From Monarcha castaneiventris obscurior (lineage: Eukaryota; Chordata; Aves; Passeriformes; Monarchidae), in the NCBI GenBank assembly GCA_026261815.1, contig JAMPIT010000575.1:41145501-41209500 (forward strand): a stretch of 64,000 bases of DNA, written 5' to 3'. A program made the translations under genes and the position numbers. Of the stretch, positions 45,601-60,939 are shown piece after piece. Under the pieces are notes generated by a model. That model had not been told where the DNA came from and did no database searches. It saw only the letters and a program-made list of their open reading frames with translations. Each line of letters begins with the position of its first letter. Position 1 is the stretch's first letter.

Positions 45601-48600
45601 GGCAGCTTTAATCCTTGCTACTTGGCAATGCAAACTTAACACTTGAGCTTTGTAAAAAGAGAGATAAGAACACAGGTTGACCAAAGTGTTAATCTCCTTA
45701 ATCCAGGCCATTAGCAAATCTGGGTTTCTTAATGCAATTCGTTTTTAAAAAAAGTAAGGAATTAACTTCTAAATTGTATTGACACAACCAGGATTACCCA
45801 TATTTTGTTAAGAATCAGTGCTCACATGAAGCATCAGCACCTTACAGTGTCCATTGCTACAACTATCCTGACTTTCTTAACAATCTGTTGGTTTGCCCTT
45901 GCATTATTTGAGTTTCATCAGCTCAAAAGAGCCTGAGCCCTAATTCTGGCCTTTGCAGGTTGTGCATGACTGCTGCTGTTGCAAGGAGTGTTTAGCTCTC
46001 TTGTATTTGTACTGGGGCTGGGGCTGGCTTGTGCTCACTGACTTTTTAAAATTTTTTGGTTTCTTCTTCTTTTGTGTTTGGGAAGGAGGAGGATCCTAGT
46101 GCTCTCCTTGTTTCCATTACACATTCATCCATGCCTGTTATGAAGATATTGCTGTGTTAATTTTTGTGGGGGAAAAAAAAAAAAAAAGTTCCAGAGTTAA
46201 GTAAGATCCCAAATAAAACTTCCATTTGAAGAGATGCTGGTCCCAGAGACACTACTCTGACCTCATTGCAAACCTACTAGAAAATTAATGACACCAAGGC
46301 CATTTACTGAGTTAAAAAAAAAAAAAATTTCAAATAGGGACTAGAAGAGTCTGCAGAAGGCAATTCGACAATTCAATAAAAATTGTACTTTCTTTATATT
46401 TCTGTTTCAGTACATTCTGGAAAACTATAATTGTCCTTTTTTCCTCAGCTGACTATTGTGTTGATATTGGGTTGGGGAGGATTTCTACTTCTCATTTCTT
46501 GAGCAAACACATAGGTTGAGGAAACAGTAGATACAATAAGAAAACTTATAATAACTACTAACAAAGTAATATTAAATGATGATGTTATTTAAAAAGAAGT
46601 GGGGCAAGCAGCTTTTGGTGATCTTGTCAGAGTCCAGAGGAGCTGGATAATGCAAATGGGTGCACTGCACTGACAGGGTGGCCAGGTAAACTCTGTGCTT
46701 TGGGATGGATGCTCTTAGCTGAATATGATGAAGTCTCCCTGCTACTGCTTCTGGCCTCTATTTGCACTGATCCTAATAACAAGAATCCTGAAGCCAGTCT
46801 GATTAGGTGTGGTGCATTTGTTAGCTTAAGCTTACTAGGAGCTGTAGTTTGTATCATCTCACAAGCTGGCATGCCCTTGCAACTAAAAAGGTAAAAAACT
46901 GTTTCAGAGTGTGGTTTGGAAACATGACAAATATTTATCTGACAGATCTTTTTACAACAGTCCTTCTATGCTTCATCTCTTTTCTCAACACTTTGAGTAA
47001 CATGAGGATGTCACACCTGGCTTTGAAAAACATGACTTTTATGCACTTCTTTTCTATGAATTGACATTTCTGGGAGAGGTGTGCCTTCAGTAATCAGAGC
47101 AGAGGCCAAGGAAAGAATACCACAGACGTTTAAATTCCCAGTGTAAGTCTATGAGTCTCCTCTACACAGTATTCTCTTCCTGTGCATTAGTTGCATTGTA
47201 TTATCTGATTAGCAGTCTCTTTTATTCAAATATTTCTGTTATTCTTTCTATTCAAATAAAAATAATCATAGAAAGATGGCAAATAAGATTCAACTAAGCA
47301 GGAATTAAAAGAGTGCTTTGCCAGCTCTCAGGACATAATCTACTGCAGAAACACCTGAATCATAAAAAATTGTCTTACATGCTTTGTAAAAATTTAGGTT
47401 GTATCATGACTTTGGAAGTTACCAAGATATTTTTATAAGATACCAGTATTGTCTTGCTGTTATTGACTTAGATTTTTGAGTTTCTTAGAATTGGAAGAGA
47501 GTTAAAATCTATATGATGAAATATTGGAGGAAAACTATGTAACTATTTAATAAAGTCTGCCCTGGATTTCATGCACTATATGATAATACTGCAATTAATA
47601 AATCCAGAATAGCAGCCATATGCATCTTCAGTTGAATCTATAGGGAATTCCATGCCCAGTGGGTGTTTTATAGGAGAAAAAATGTAAGACGGTGAAATGT
47701 TTTCCTTTAACAGCCTTGGGTGAAAATTTACAGACAGAGAAGAGAGCATCCCAGCTGTGGACTTCAAATGAAATGACCCCATCCTGAGGTCTGCATGGAG
47801 TCCATGTGCCACAGGTGGAACTTGGGCTCCTGTCTCATCCCACTGACCCAAGGACATGGCTCTTGGCCCTCGTCACAGCCACTGCCAACATTCTGCCCAC
47901 TGTGACATGGCCACCTCAGCACTGGGGGAGCCAGGGCTGATGGAAGGCCCAGAAACTTACAGAATTTCTTTTAAAAAACAGCTGCATTTAAACTCCACAG
48001 TTAAAGCACTCAAAAATTCCCAAGATGAAGTTTTCTCTGCCAAGCCTGGCTTGCTCTATCTTATCTTGACTACCATCCCTGTCTCTACTGTTCATACTTC
48101 TCTTTTTCTGTTTGAAAACAATTCTTATATAATTTTTTTGTACAACCAATACATTGTTCACAGTCCTATCTAATAAGCTTGTTTTGTTGCAGTCCTTTTG
48201 CTTCCTTTAAAAGTGTTTGTTGATTAGTATAAGATGTAATTGTTTTTATTTTTAAATAGCCAAGCTTTCTAGAGAAGGTGCAAAGAATTCTTAACTTTAG
48301 ACTGTGTTAATTCAGAACCTAGTACTCTGTGACAGTGCGTTGCAAGGAAGGCAGCATTGAGCAGCATTGTGCAGTCTACTTCAGTGACAGGGCTGCCAAG
48401 TTTTATTCCTTTTTTTCCTAATTTTTAAAATTTTAATGTTATTGAGTATCCTGAACTAAGATGGATTTTCTAGTAGGTTGCATATATGTTGTTTTTTGTT
48501 CTTATTTCTGTTGAGGAAAAACAGTTGATACAAGTGAATCAGTCCTGATGTATAAAACACAAACAAAACTCTTTCTGAAAGCAAGAAATACTGTTTGTGG

Positions 48601-49285
48601 CTGAAAAATCTGTAAATTTTGTCTGTCATAGGGATCCGTGCTCTCGCTATTGGTGGTCTTAAAATGCTTTCATCCACTTTAACTGATCCTATTTCCAGAT
48701 AGTAATTATGACTGATGTCTTTCAAGCAAAGACTGCAGATATGTCTGTTGTTGCTATGAAAATGCGAACTAGGTCACTGCTGCAATATGCTGGAATGTGA
48801 GTCTTCATTTTGTGAATGTTTTAGATTCCAGAGGAATCTGCTTCTGTTTCTGCTCAAATCTTCCATAATAGTAAGATGAAATATTTACACTGGAATTAGT
48901 TTGGCCATGCCATCATTTTGTTTGGCAGACTGGGTCACCTTTAGAGGAATTAACAGTTTGTGAGCTGCAAACGTGTTTGGGGTTCTGATACACTGCTTGT
49001 TGTGAGCACCATGACATTGGCACACATGGGCCAATACTGGAACAATGACACAAAGTAGCTGGAAAACACATTCTCCTGAAATATTAGACTTTGGTCCTGA
49101 ACTGAAAAAATGTGCTGCAGGACTCAAGAAGGCAAAAGCCAGTATCACAAGAGACTGTTTTCCATCAGTAATTCTTGGTACTTTGAGACAGCTTTTCCCA
49201 ATATCTGAGCATCTCACTGTGATTGCGTGTAAATCCATCTTCTCTTAATCTCATTTTTTTCATTTAAGTCATTTGCTGACACAAA
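42641..49285. other. Intergenic region upstream of TMEM123
   Basis: No gene was identified. The sequence is AT-rich, with a TA-rich patch at about 43720-43790 and poly-A runs near 46172 and 46314. Small open frames on both strands show no family resemblance that I can recognise. Confidence 0.5.
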
Positions 49286-49870
49286 TTCCTGGGAATTCTC
49301 TGAGGTTAAAAGGCAACAGTCCTTTTTGGCCCCTAATGGGGAGCTCAAAGGGTTTGAGATGACAACAGATTTCATTGGAAATGAAATTAAATTCAGTGGA
49401 TTGAATTCATAGCTCTTCTTACTATTTAGCTGTTGATTGACAGGCCCCTGTTCTTGCTTGCCTGGCTGTATATTCAACCCCAGTGCTCATTAATGGCTAC
49501 TTTTTACTTTTGCTGCTTGCTGTAGTATTGTGCTGGTTATCATCTGACTCTGCTGAGCCTGGGAGCAGTTTGACAACAGCAAGAGAAAAGCATCTGGGCT
49601 GGCAGATGGCCTGGGCATTGCTGCTGTCTGCATTGCTGTGCTGGGCAGGCTGGACCTCCAGTGGGAACTCAGATTGAAGGGGCTGTGACCTGTGGATGAA
49701 TTCATTCAAGAGCAGGACACCCTGAAACACCTGTGGCCATGGCCAAGTCCCCACCAGAACATATCTCAAAGTGTCTATGGCTGTGATTATGGAAGGGATT
49801 GTGGCCCATGCTGAAGAAGGTACACTTTGAAGCATTTGTGACTGTAAATGATGCACATCAGCTTGTGAAT
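49286..49870 (+). mobile_element. Degraded ERVL-type endogenous retrovirus leader fragment
   Basis: The block at 49306-49362 (CAGTCCTTTTTGG, then an AAAGGGTTTGAGATGACAAC-like motif) is the LTR/primer-binding-site junction and leader of the same ERVL family seen at 55598. Later sequence, around 49760-49840, also resembles the leader region of avian ERVL copies. The copy is heavily decayed and has no intact retroviral gene. I cannot recognise a clear 5' LTR upstream. Edges are approximate. Confidence 0.65.
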
Positions 49871-52191
49871 GCACAATTTATATCATCTGATACCTGAAAT
49901 TGAATTTGAAGTAATTACGAAAATGGTGCTTTTTTCTGTGCTTTATAGACATAGACTACAAATAAAGTGCCAACAGGGAATAAGGTAGCTTTCACTGTTT
50001 GTACCTCTCTCATAGTACAAATTAGCAGATGATGTTTCTGCTTCAACTCTTTAAACTACTGCTTGAAATAAAAAATGCATTTAGGCACTTAAGCCTTGAT
50101 TTATAGAGCTTCTGTTTACTTTTATGCAGGTTCTTTGCATCGTTTTCTTGGTAAAAGAAAACTTTGATCTCATGAGTGATAAATAGGATTGAAGTTGTGA
50201 AAAAACTGTGGTATTCTCAGAATGGATAAGTAGATTGCACTGCAATATATTTTATTCAGATAGAAATAGTGGCAATATTTTACATGTGAAGTTCAGAGGC
50301 TACAGGTGCCTGGAGGAATGTCAGTCAGGTTGACAAAAATGCTCTAGACACAGAATCCTTTTAAAAACAATGGGTTTGGTCTGGTCAAGTTCTTCCAGGG
50401 TATTCACAGTAAAGTTCTTGCTAGGTGATTTTTTTAGGTTGCTAAATAAACTAGTGCCCGGGTACTACTTCTAGCATGTAATTAATTTGTGGGAGACAGG
50501 TGAATATTATTTTTTACTGCTTCCTCTTCTGTAACAACAAGGAGGCCAAATGAACAGAACTGAGGGCCAATCATTTTAGATACCATATAAACATGACGAA
50601 AACACAGCTAACAACTGCAAGATTTATAGCAGAAATTAGAGCTAAGAGATAACAGGGCAGTAAAAATTTCAGGATGACAGTGTGCAAAGGTTAGGATTAG
50701 CGCTTTAAGTGATAGATATGCTGGATTCCTAAGCACCTCTTTGTTGAAACCCAGTGTTAAACCAGAATATGAAGACGGGCAATGTGATGGGGGGGGTGGA
50801 ATTTGCGTGGACTTTTCTAAAAGTTGTATGAGAGAACATGGAAAATTGATTGAACTGACCTGGAAAGCAGCTTAGATCTGCATAGTTGGCAGACACTTCC
50901 AAACAGGTGGTCCCATTCCTCACTTTACATACATGAGTGTGTACAAAGAATCCCATACCCACATTTCTGTGCCACAGACATCATATAGTGGGAGCAAATA
51001 GCTCAGTGGAAAGCATTGACTCTTATTTATCCGTCATCTTGATGGTGATTTGCAATGTGTATGAACCCTGAGATGTTGGAACTATGGAAGCAGCCTGATA
51101 GTGTTATGATAAAAACATTCTGCTTCATAGCCATAGCGAATGTGAGCAAGAGAAGTGATTTCTTCCTTGAACATACTTCTTATTGTCATAAAGTATTCTA
51201 CTCACTGCTAAATTAAAATTAGATCTTTTTGCATCAGGACTGGATAATCACCTAATGGTTTGGAAAATTATCTCAAGGAGAACTCTAAGTGGTTGAGTTT
51301 TATTTGCAAAGCTAAGGCACACTTAAAAGAATATTGTGCCAATATTAGAGCAGCCCCAGCATTTTGACTTCTGTTCAAATTATTACCTGACTTTTCGTTC
51401 CCAGGTGGTAAAACCTTAAATCTTTTTATGCAAAGAATCAATCTTCATTCCTATTTCTGGCACTGGAGGTAGGAATGAGGAAAATAACACAACCAGAGAG
51501 AAAAAGTTAAAACAATTCTTCAGCACATTATGATTCTTTCCCACCTCTTCTACTGCTCTTTCCATGCATATTGGGAACCCCTAGAAAATATTAAAAGAAT
51601 TTTGAGGCAAAAATGTTTCTGATAAGCCCAATTAGCAACAAAAACACCATTACTATACACTTTTCTACTTCAAAGCAATGTCAGTTCATACTGCATATTT
51701 CCCCAAATATTTAAAAATAGAGCATCATTTGGAGCGTTAAAGTAACATTAGGCAGTCTCTTGAAGTATTTTGCAATATTTTTCAATTTCGTCCTTAACTG
51801 CTGGGAGTTGTTGTTGTAATCACCACGAGAAAGATAGGCTCTGCTAGTCATAAATACTATGATTATAATGAGAATGATTGCCTTCAAGGAAAGATGAGAC
51901 AATACTTTTTCAGGCTGTTCTTGATCCTATGTCCAATTAGAAATGACAAGAACATTGTTTTTGAACTTTTCCAAATCTCATTTTTGTAATGAACAAATTG
52001 CTTTTGTGTTGGGGGACCATTGATCTCACAGTGCTGGTTGAACTAGGAGTGAATTACTTGTCAAAAGTTGTATGCAATCAGGAGCACTACCATGGCACTC
52101 TCCTGTAACTGAAAATGAAAGATATTTAACATTAGAGATTTAATTTTATCTTCCAAATTTTTGCACAAACGGCAGTTAATGTAATGGACAA

Positions 52192-52224
52192 ATGCTTTTG
52201 GCATTCCCATGCTTTTGGCATTCC
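52192..52224. repeat. 16-bp direct repeat, two copies
   Basis: ATGCTTTTGGCATTCC is present twice, separated by one base. It is a small local tandem duplication with no visible function. Confidence 0.85.
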
Positions 52225-54180
52225 TGTGACAATGCCTACTCATACTGCATTCTGTAGCTCATGCCTGAACTGTGTAAATTGGTGTTGAATGCACACTGGT
52301 TTTTTGGCACCACCTTACTTTGCTCCTAGATATCTCTGCTTTGAGGCAAGACTTCATTAGAGAAAGCCCACAGTAGTACCACAGATCCCTTTCAGCCTCA
52401 TTGTGACCTTTAGAACAGGGTGGTGTGCCTTGCTGGTGGGACAGTGATTCTGAAAAGAACTTAAATTCTTGGTACATAAGTAGATCCACATGATCTTCTA
52501 GTGTGAGGCAGTCACTAAAATGTTAGATGAAATGTTATCCTGCCTTTGTAGACAAGGTGCTTCCTTTTCCCTACAGCAAGTCCTGCAATGTTAGCACAAC
52601 TGTATAAATTTAGATGGATTCTTCCTTTGGTGGCACTTTGCCACCGTGCCCTCATGTTTAGTAGCTGTTAGGCTACATAAATATGTCTAAACTCCAAACT
52701 CCATTTATAAATTTGGGTCACCACTGTCATTGAATACCCTGTGTTAATGAATTCCACAACTGAATTGTTTGCTATGTAAAAATGTACATCCTTCTTCATT
52801 TAAAACCTCCCACAACACTTAATTGGGAGTGTGTGGCTTTTTGTGATGCAAGAAATACTGACTCTCTCACTACACTCAGTATAGCAGCTCTCTCATTCAC
52901 GTGGCTAGGTAGAAGACCACTGATGTTTTCTGTTTTCCTGATATGGATAGACTTCCATATTTTTCTGTACACCTGAGCAGCCTGATGCTTTTCTCTATGA
53001 TTCTTGTTTTATTGTCTGTAAACTTTATTTTTAGGGCTGACAGAAAACTAACAATTTTCACCCCCTAATACTTTTCCTCAGCCTTCTCCAGCAAACAGTG
53101 ATTATCTGTAGTCCTCTGTCTTGTGGTGGTTCCTACTGTAAAAATAGTCCAAACAGATAATATTTTCTCTAGCCCTTTGCTAACATTTTTACTCTAATAG
53201 ATAAACCTAAAACAATTCCACTGACGTAAATGGAGCTACTTCATATTGGCGTTGCTGAAACTGAAAACACCGTACTCATGACATTAAGAGCATCCTGTTT
53301 GAGGCAGGTTTTGTTGAAGATAAAATTTTATAAAAATAAAAAAGAAAAAGGCATCTTTAAATGCTTTAAATTTGAAGATTAAAGATTTGGGACTAAATTT
53401 GCAGTTAACACTGTGAAGAAAAAGTCAAGAGGACATTACTGGAACAGGGCTTAACACTTTTGCAGCTCATCAGGTCTTTCTCATCACATATCTGTGAACT
53501 TTTTATGCGTGACAGCTTTAATATGCATTGCTAAGCCTGCTGATCTAATTAATTTTATTCTTCTGGGATCTTATTGCCCTGTAAATACCAGATATTGCAG
53601 GTATTGACTTTGCCCTCTCAGAATATCACTCTGTGTTGATGTAGTGGGCTCAGGGTACCTAAATGACTGGGTAAGTCCCCATAATAGCTTTTCTAGATAG
53701 TAACTTTGACTTTCTTAAAACAGGAGTAGAGCTTATCCTTTACATGTGCATGGCCAAAGTACCCATCAGAAATATTAACGCATCTGAGAATTCATTTTCT
53801 GCTCATTGTACTATCTGGAACAGCAAAGATGCATTTAAGTATACCTTTATTTAAAAGAACAGTAGTAAAAGCAAATAAAAACTCAAATCCCCGACAAAAC
53901 AAAATATGTCGTTATTACCCATTTCTTCTTGCCTATGGAAAAGGAGGGACGAGATGCTATGTGAGTAACGTAAGGTGCTCAGAGAGAGCATGTAAAAACT
54001 GACACAGGATGCAGTGGGATAAAGTGAAGAAGGAAGAGGTAGCAGCACCCTTGCTAAATCTTGTCCCTAATTTCCCCTGACGATGGTGTGTACGGTAGTA
54101 CCTCCTCATCTGCGCGCTGGCAGACGAGTGAGACGCACTTTACAGCCGGGTGCAAAGCCGGTGCAGTTCGCCGAGCTGCG

Positions 54181-54194
54181 CCACTAGATGGAGG
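54181..54194 (+). promoter_or_regulatory. CTCF-like motif (CCACTAGATGGAGG)
   Basis: It fits the CTCF core CCASYAGRKGGCRS at most positions; the main departure is A where C is preferred after the GG. It lies in a small CpG-rich pocket of otherwise AT-rich intergenic DNA between TMEM123 and MMP7, as expected for an insulator. Occupancy is inferred. Confidence 0.4.
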
Positions 54195-55074
54195 CAGATA
54201 CTGCACAGTTCACGCCTGCTGAGCGGGATTAGGTGTGCCAGTGCCAGCAGTTTTTCCCAAACGGGAGGTCCTGCATGGGAATGGAAATGCAATAGAAACT
54301 CAACAAGAAGTAAGATGCTGCTGGCAGCCTCATCAGTGGTACCTTCGCTGTCTCTGAGGACAAAATTCCTGGTGTTTTTATTTCACTTGCTGTGGAGATG
54401 CTAACTTGGCACTGCTGCCTCTCTTGAGAGGTATCCTTCGAGACACAAGGGCTTCACTGCCACCTGTGCTGGCCCTACTGCAGGCCAGTCACCTCATGTG
54501 GTCACAGGAAGCTGTCTCCCAGATGTGTCCCATTGTCAGGACAGTATTCCTAGGCATACACATCTGGGTTTCATCCCATTCATCTCAGTTCATAAGGATA
54601 TTAATTGTACACTAGAAAACAAATCTGCTACTTTCAGTCAAGCATTTGTTCTCCTGGCTTCATTTGTCACAGTGCCTCCTCCAGCATTGTGCATGGATTG
54701 TTCCATGTGGCCTTAGGAGTGGCTCTTTCTGCATAGCCTTTCCTCTCATGAAGCCTGTCTTCTATGTCTGTTTTCTCTTTATGCAGCATTAGCAAGTGAC
54801 TTGAGCTTGATAAAAAGCATGGTGTGTCTCCGTTTTGTGCTTTGTTCCCTGTGAGGACTTTGGCCAAGGGAACAGGGTACTTTCTGTTAACACTGCATCT
54901 TTCCAGGTCAACCCAAGTTGATCGAGCATCCTCACAGACCACAGACTCCTCCTTCATAGCCTTTAATACAGATTGGATCTGACCCTCCATTCTGGGTCTT
55001 CAAGTTTTTCTCATACCTCAGGACACCTGTGCCCTCAGAATAATATCCACTCAGCACCAGCTACTTAATCTTTG

Positions 55075-55597
55075 AGCTTTTGTGTGGAAGAAATGGCTGG
55101 TAACTGATGGGTGTGTTTTCAAAATAATGTTGATATCACACTGATGCTTTACTTGTTGCTCAGCAGCCTTTACATTAAGGCTTTTCAGCTTCTCACACCA
55201 CCCCACCAGTGAGAAGGCTGGGGGGCCTAAGAAGCTGAAAGAGGACCCAGCTGGGACCCAAACTAGTCAGAGGGATATTCCATACCATACAGGATGTCAT
55301 GCTCAGTATATAAACTAAGGGGAAAGCTGGCCAGGGGCTTCTGCGTGGGCACTGTCTGGGCATTGGTCAGCAGGTTGTGAGCAATGTCATTGTACATAAT
55401 TTGTTTTGTATATTCTAACTATTATTATTGTTGTTGTTTGTTATTTCCCCTTTCTTTTCTGTCTTATTAAACTATCTTTGTCTCCACTCACGAATTTTAC
55501 CTTTTTCCCCCCCATTTCTCTCCCTCATCCCACTGAGGGGGCAGAGGGAGTGAGCAGCAGTGTGGTGTTTAGTTACCTGCCGGGTTGAACAGTGTCA
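55075..55597 (+). mobile_element. ERVL-type LTR
   Basis: A near-complete long terminal repeat in plus orientation, recognised from avian ERVL LTRs. Key blocks are GGGATATTCCATACCATAC near 55273, a TATA box TATATAAA at 55307-55314, ATTAAA polyadenylation signal at 55466-55471, a CTTTGTCTCCACTCACGA-type block, and a C-rich segment before GGTGTTTAGTTACCTGCCGG. It ends ...GTGTCA at 55597, followed by the GTCCTTTTTGGC junction. The 5' edge is approximate. It lies about 1 kb beyond the MMP7 stop, antisense to MMP7. Confidence 0.85.
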
Positions 55598-56015
55598 GTC
55601 CTTTTTGGCACCCAATGCGAGGCATGAAGGGTTAAGATAACAACAGATCTGACCAGAGAATGTTAAACCAAATTTGTTATAAGTATTAATTGTATCAGTT
55701 TAATAGTCACTGGTCACAGTGTTGGTTTATTTGCTCTCAGAGTTGCTGCTCGTGTTCTCCGGGTTGCGTTGTGAAAGCACCACATTCCCTGCTGTGCTGT
55801 CTCCCCTCTGGGGCTGGGTTAAGGTCGTTCCTTGTACCGGGTAACCCTGGTTTAGGAGACGATAAAGATGCTGGCCGTGACACTGAGCTGGTGTTTGTGC
55901 TCGGCACCTCTGTGCGCAGGGAGCCATCTGTCGGAAGCTATTAATAAATACACCTTCTACCTTGCTAATTTTGGCGATTTTGAATATCCTTGGGAGAATC
56001 CCTGTGGGGCTTTTT
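55598..56015 (+). mobile_element. ERVL leader downstream of the LTR
   Basis: It starts with GTCCTTTTTGGCACCC, where 55606-55623 is the degenerate primer-binding site, then GGGTTAAGATAACAACAGAT. Continuing sequence with CCTTGTACCGGGTAACCC near 55831 and GTGCGCAGGGAGCC near 55911 matches the leader of avian ERVL. No gag, pol or env frame follows, so this is a 3'-truncated remnant. Its right edge runs into a T30 tract. Confidence 0.75.
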
Positions 56016-56022
56016 TTGGGGT

Positions 56023-56024
<2 letters not shown>

Positions 56025-56054
<30 letters not shown>
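56025..56054 (+). repeat. Homopolymer T30
   Basis: An uninterrupted run of 30 T at the edge of the ERVL remnant. It could be the poly-A tail of a minus-strand insertion, but no recognisable body flanks it. Its length may be unreliable in the assembly. Confidence 0.85.
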
Positions 56055-56059
<5 letters not shown>

Positions 56060-56489
56060 TTTAAAATACCCAAGCGTGTTTGAGTATCACAGAGGACAAT
56101 GGGAATCCCAGTCCACTACTTCTCCAACCTGCTTCTCTGGGAAGCCAGGGAGGACACGATGATGAAAAGCTTTTCCCTTTGGGAAAACATCCCAGCCCAT
56201 ACTGATGGAAGCACTGTGGAGCCCTCCTCGATGTGTGAGCCATATGGGAAGCACACTGATTCTGAGGAGTCAATACTACAAAGTGCCAGGACATGCATGG
56301 GAACTGGAAGCAAGCCAGGAGCGGGGTTTGTTCTTACATCAGTAAATGCACACAGGCTTTTTAGGTGCCTGCAAATCTATTCACAAAGATACTTGTCTGA
56401 CTGTTTATCATGCATGCAGGAGTAATTTAATCCCCCAGTGAAATGCCAGAAGAAAAAAGAAAACATTAGAAAACAGAGTATCCTTTTTT

Positions 56490-56495
56490 TTTAAT
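56490..56495 (-). promoter_or_regulatory. Probable MMP7 polyadenylation signal (ATTAAA)
   Basis: Minus-strand ATTAAA about 160 bases downstream of the MMP7 stop. A second ATTAAA lies at 56426-56431. No minus-strand AATAAA was seen in this interval, so the 3' UTR is probably short, about 180-250 bases. Confidence 0.45.
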
Positions 56496-56651
56496 TATTT
56501 TTGTTAGGTGAAATTGTGTAAAGTGCAAATGAATCAATATAAAAATTCAGGGAGAGAAAGTGCAGCCCAGAAGTTTACCATCTTATTTAGCCAGAGGATT
56601 GAAATTGTTTTGGAACACCAAAATAATGAGATGTGAATTCTCTGGTCTTCG

Positions 56652-60799
<4,148 letters not shown>

Positions 60800-60845
60800 C
60801 TCGGTGAGGAGCCTTGCTGCAGCAGAAAGGGTTTGAGCTTCTGTC
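60800..60845 (-). other. MMP7: MMP7 5' UTR (estimated)
   Basis: Assuming transcription starts about 25-30 bases after the TATA box at 60869-60877, the 5' UTR is roughly 45 bases and lies in the first coding exon. The exact start is not visible. Confidence 0.45.
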
Positions 60846-60868
60846 TCCCAAGACCAGAGCTAAAAACC

Positions 60869-60877
60869 CTTATATAG
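60869..60877 (-). promoter_or_regulatory. MMP7 TATA box
   Basis: Minus strand reads CTATATAAGGG, an excellent TATA element, 70-78 bases upstream of the ATG. Compact TATA promoters with a nearby AP-1 site are typical of the MMP cluster. Confidence 0.85.
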
Positions 60878-60909
60878 ATCCTGATAGCTCCTAGCAGCAA
60901 TTACACGTG

Positions 60910-60916
60910 TGACTCA
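60910..60916. promoter_or_regulatory. AP-1 site (TGACTCA) of MMP7
   Basis: A perfect TRE, about 33 bases upstream of the TATA box and so close to -70, the classical AP-1 position of inducible MMP genes. A CACGTG E-box directly abuts it at 60904-60909. Ets-type GGAAGT cores lie at 60994-60999 (minus) and 61083-61088 (plus), and a TCF-like CTTTGT at 61031-61036. The AP-1 plus Ets layout matches mammalian MMP7; the TCF-like site is weaker evidence. Confidence 0.75.
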
Positions 60917-60939
60917 CTTTTTGGTGTTGTTAGTGTAAT

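Larger units (their letters stand above)
49871..55070. other. Intergenic region between TMEM123 and MMP7
   Basis: Mostly AT-rich sequence with no supportable gene. A 16-base direct repeat (ATGCTTTTGGCATTCC) occurs at 52192-52207 and 52209-52224. A GC- and CpG-richer pocket at about 54085-54270 stands out and carries a CTCF-like motif at 54181-54194. Confidence 0.5.

Noticed and set aside
42700..56650. Hemopexin-domain exons that would make the metalloprotease a full-length collagenase or stromelysin
   Set aside because: None was seen downstream of exon 5; the short exon at 56686-56652 explains the gene as MMP7.
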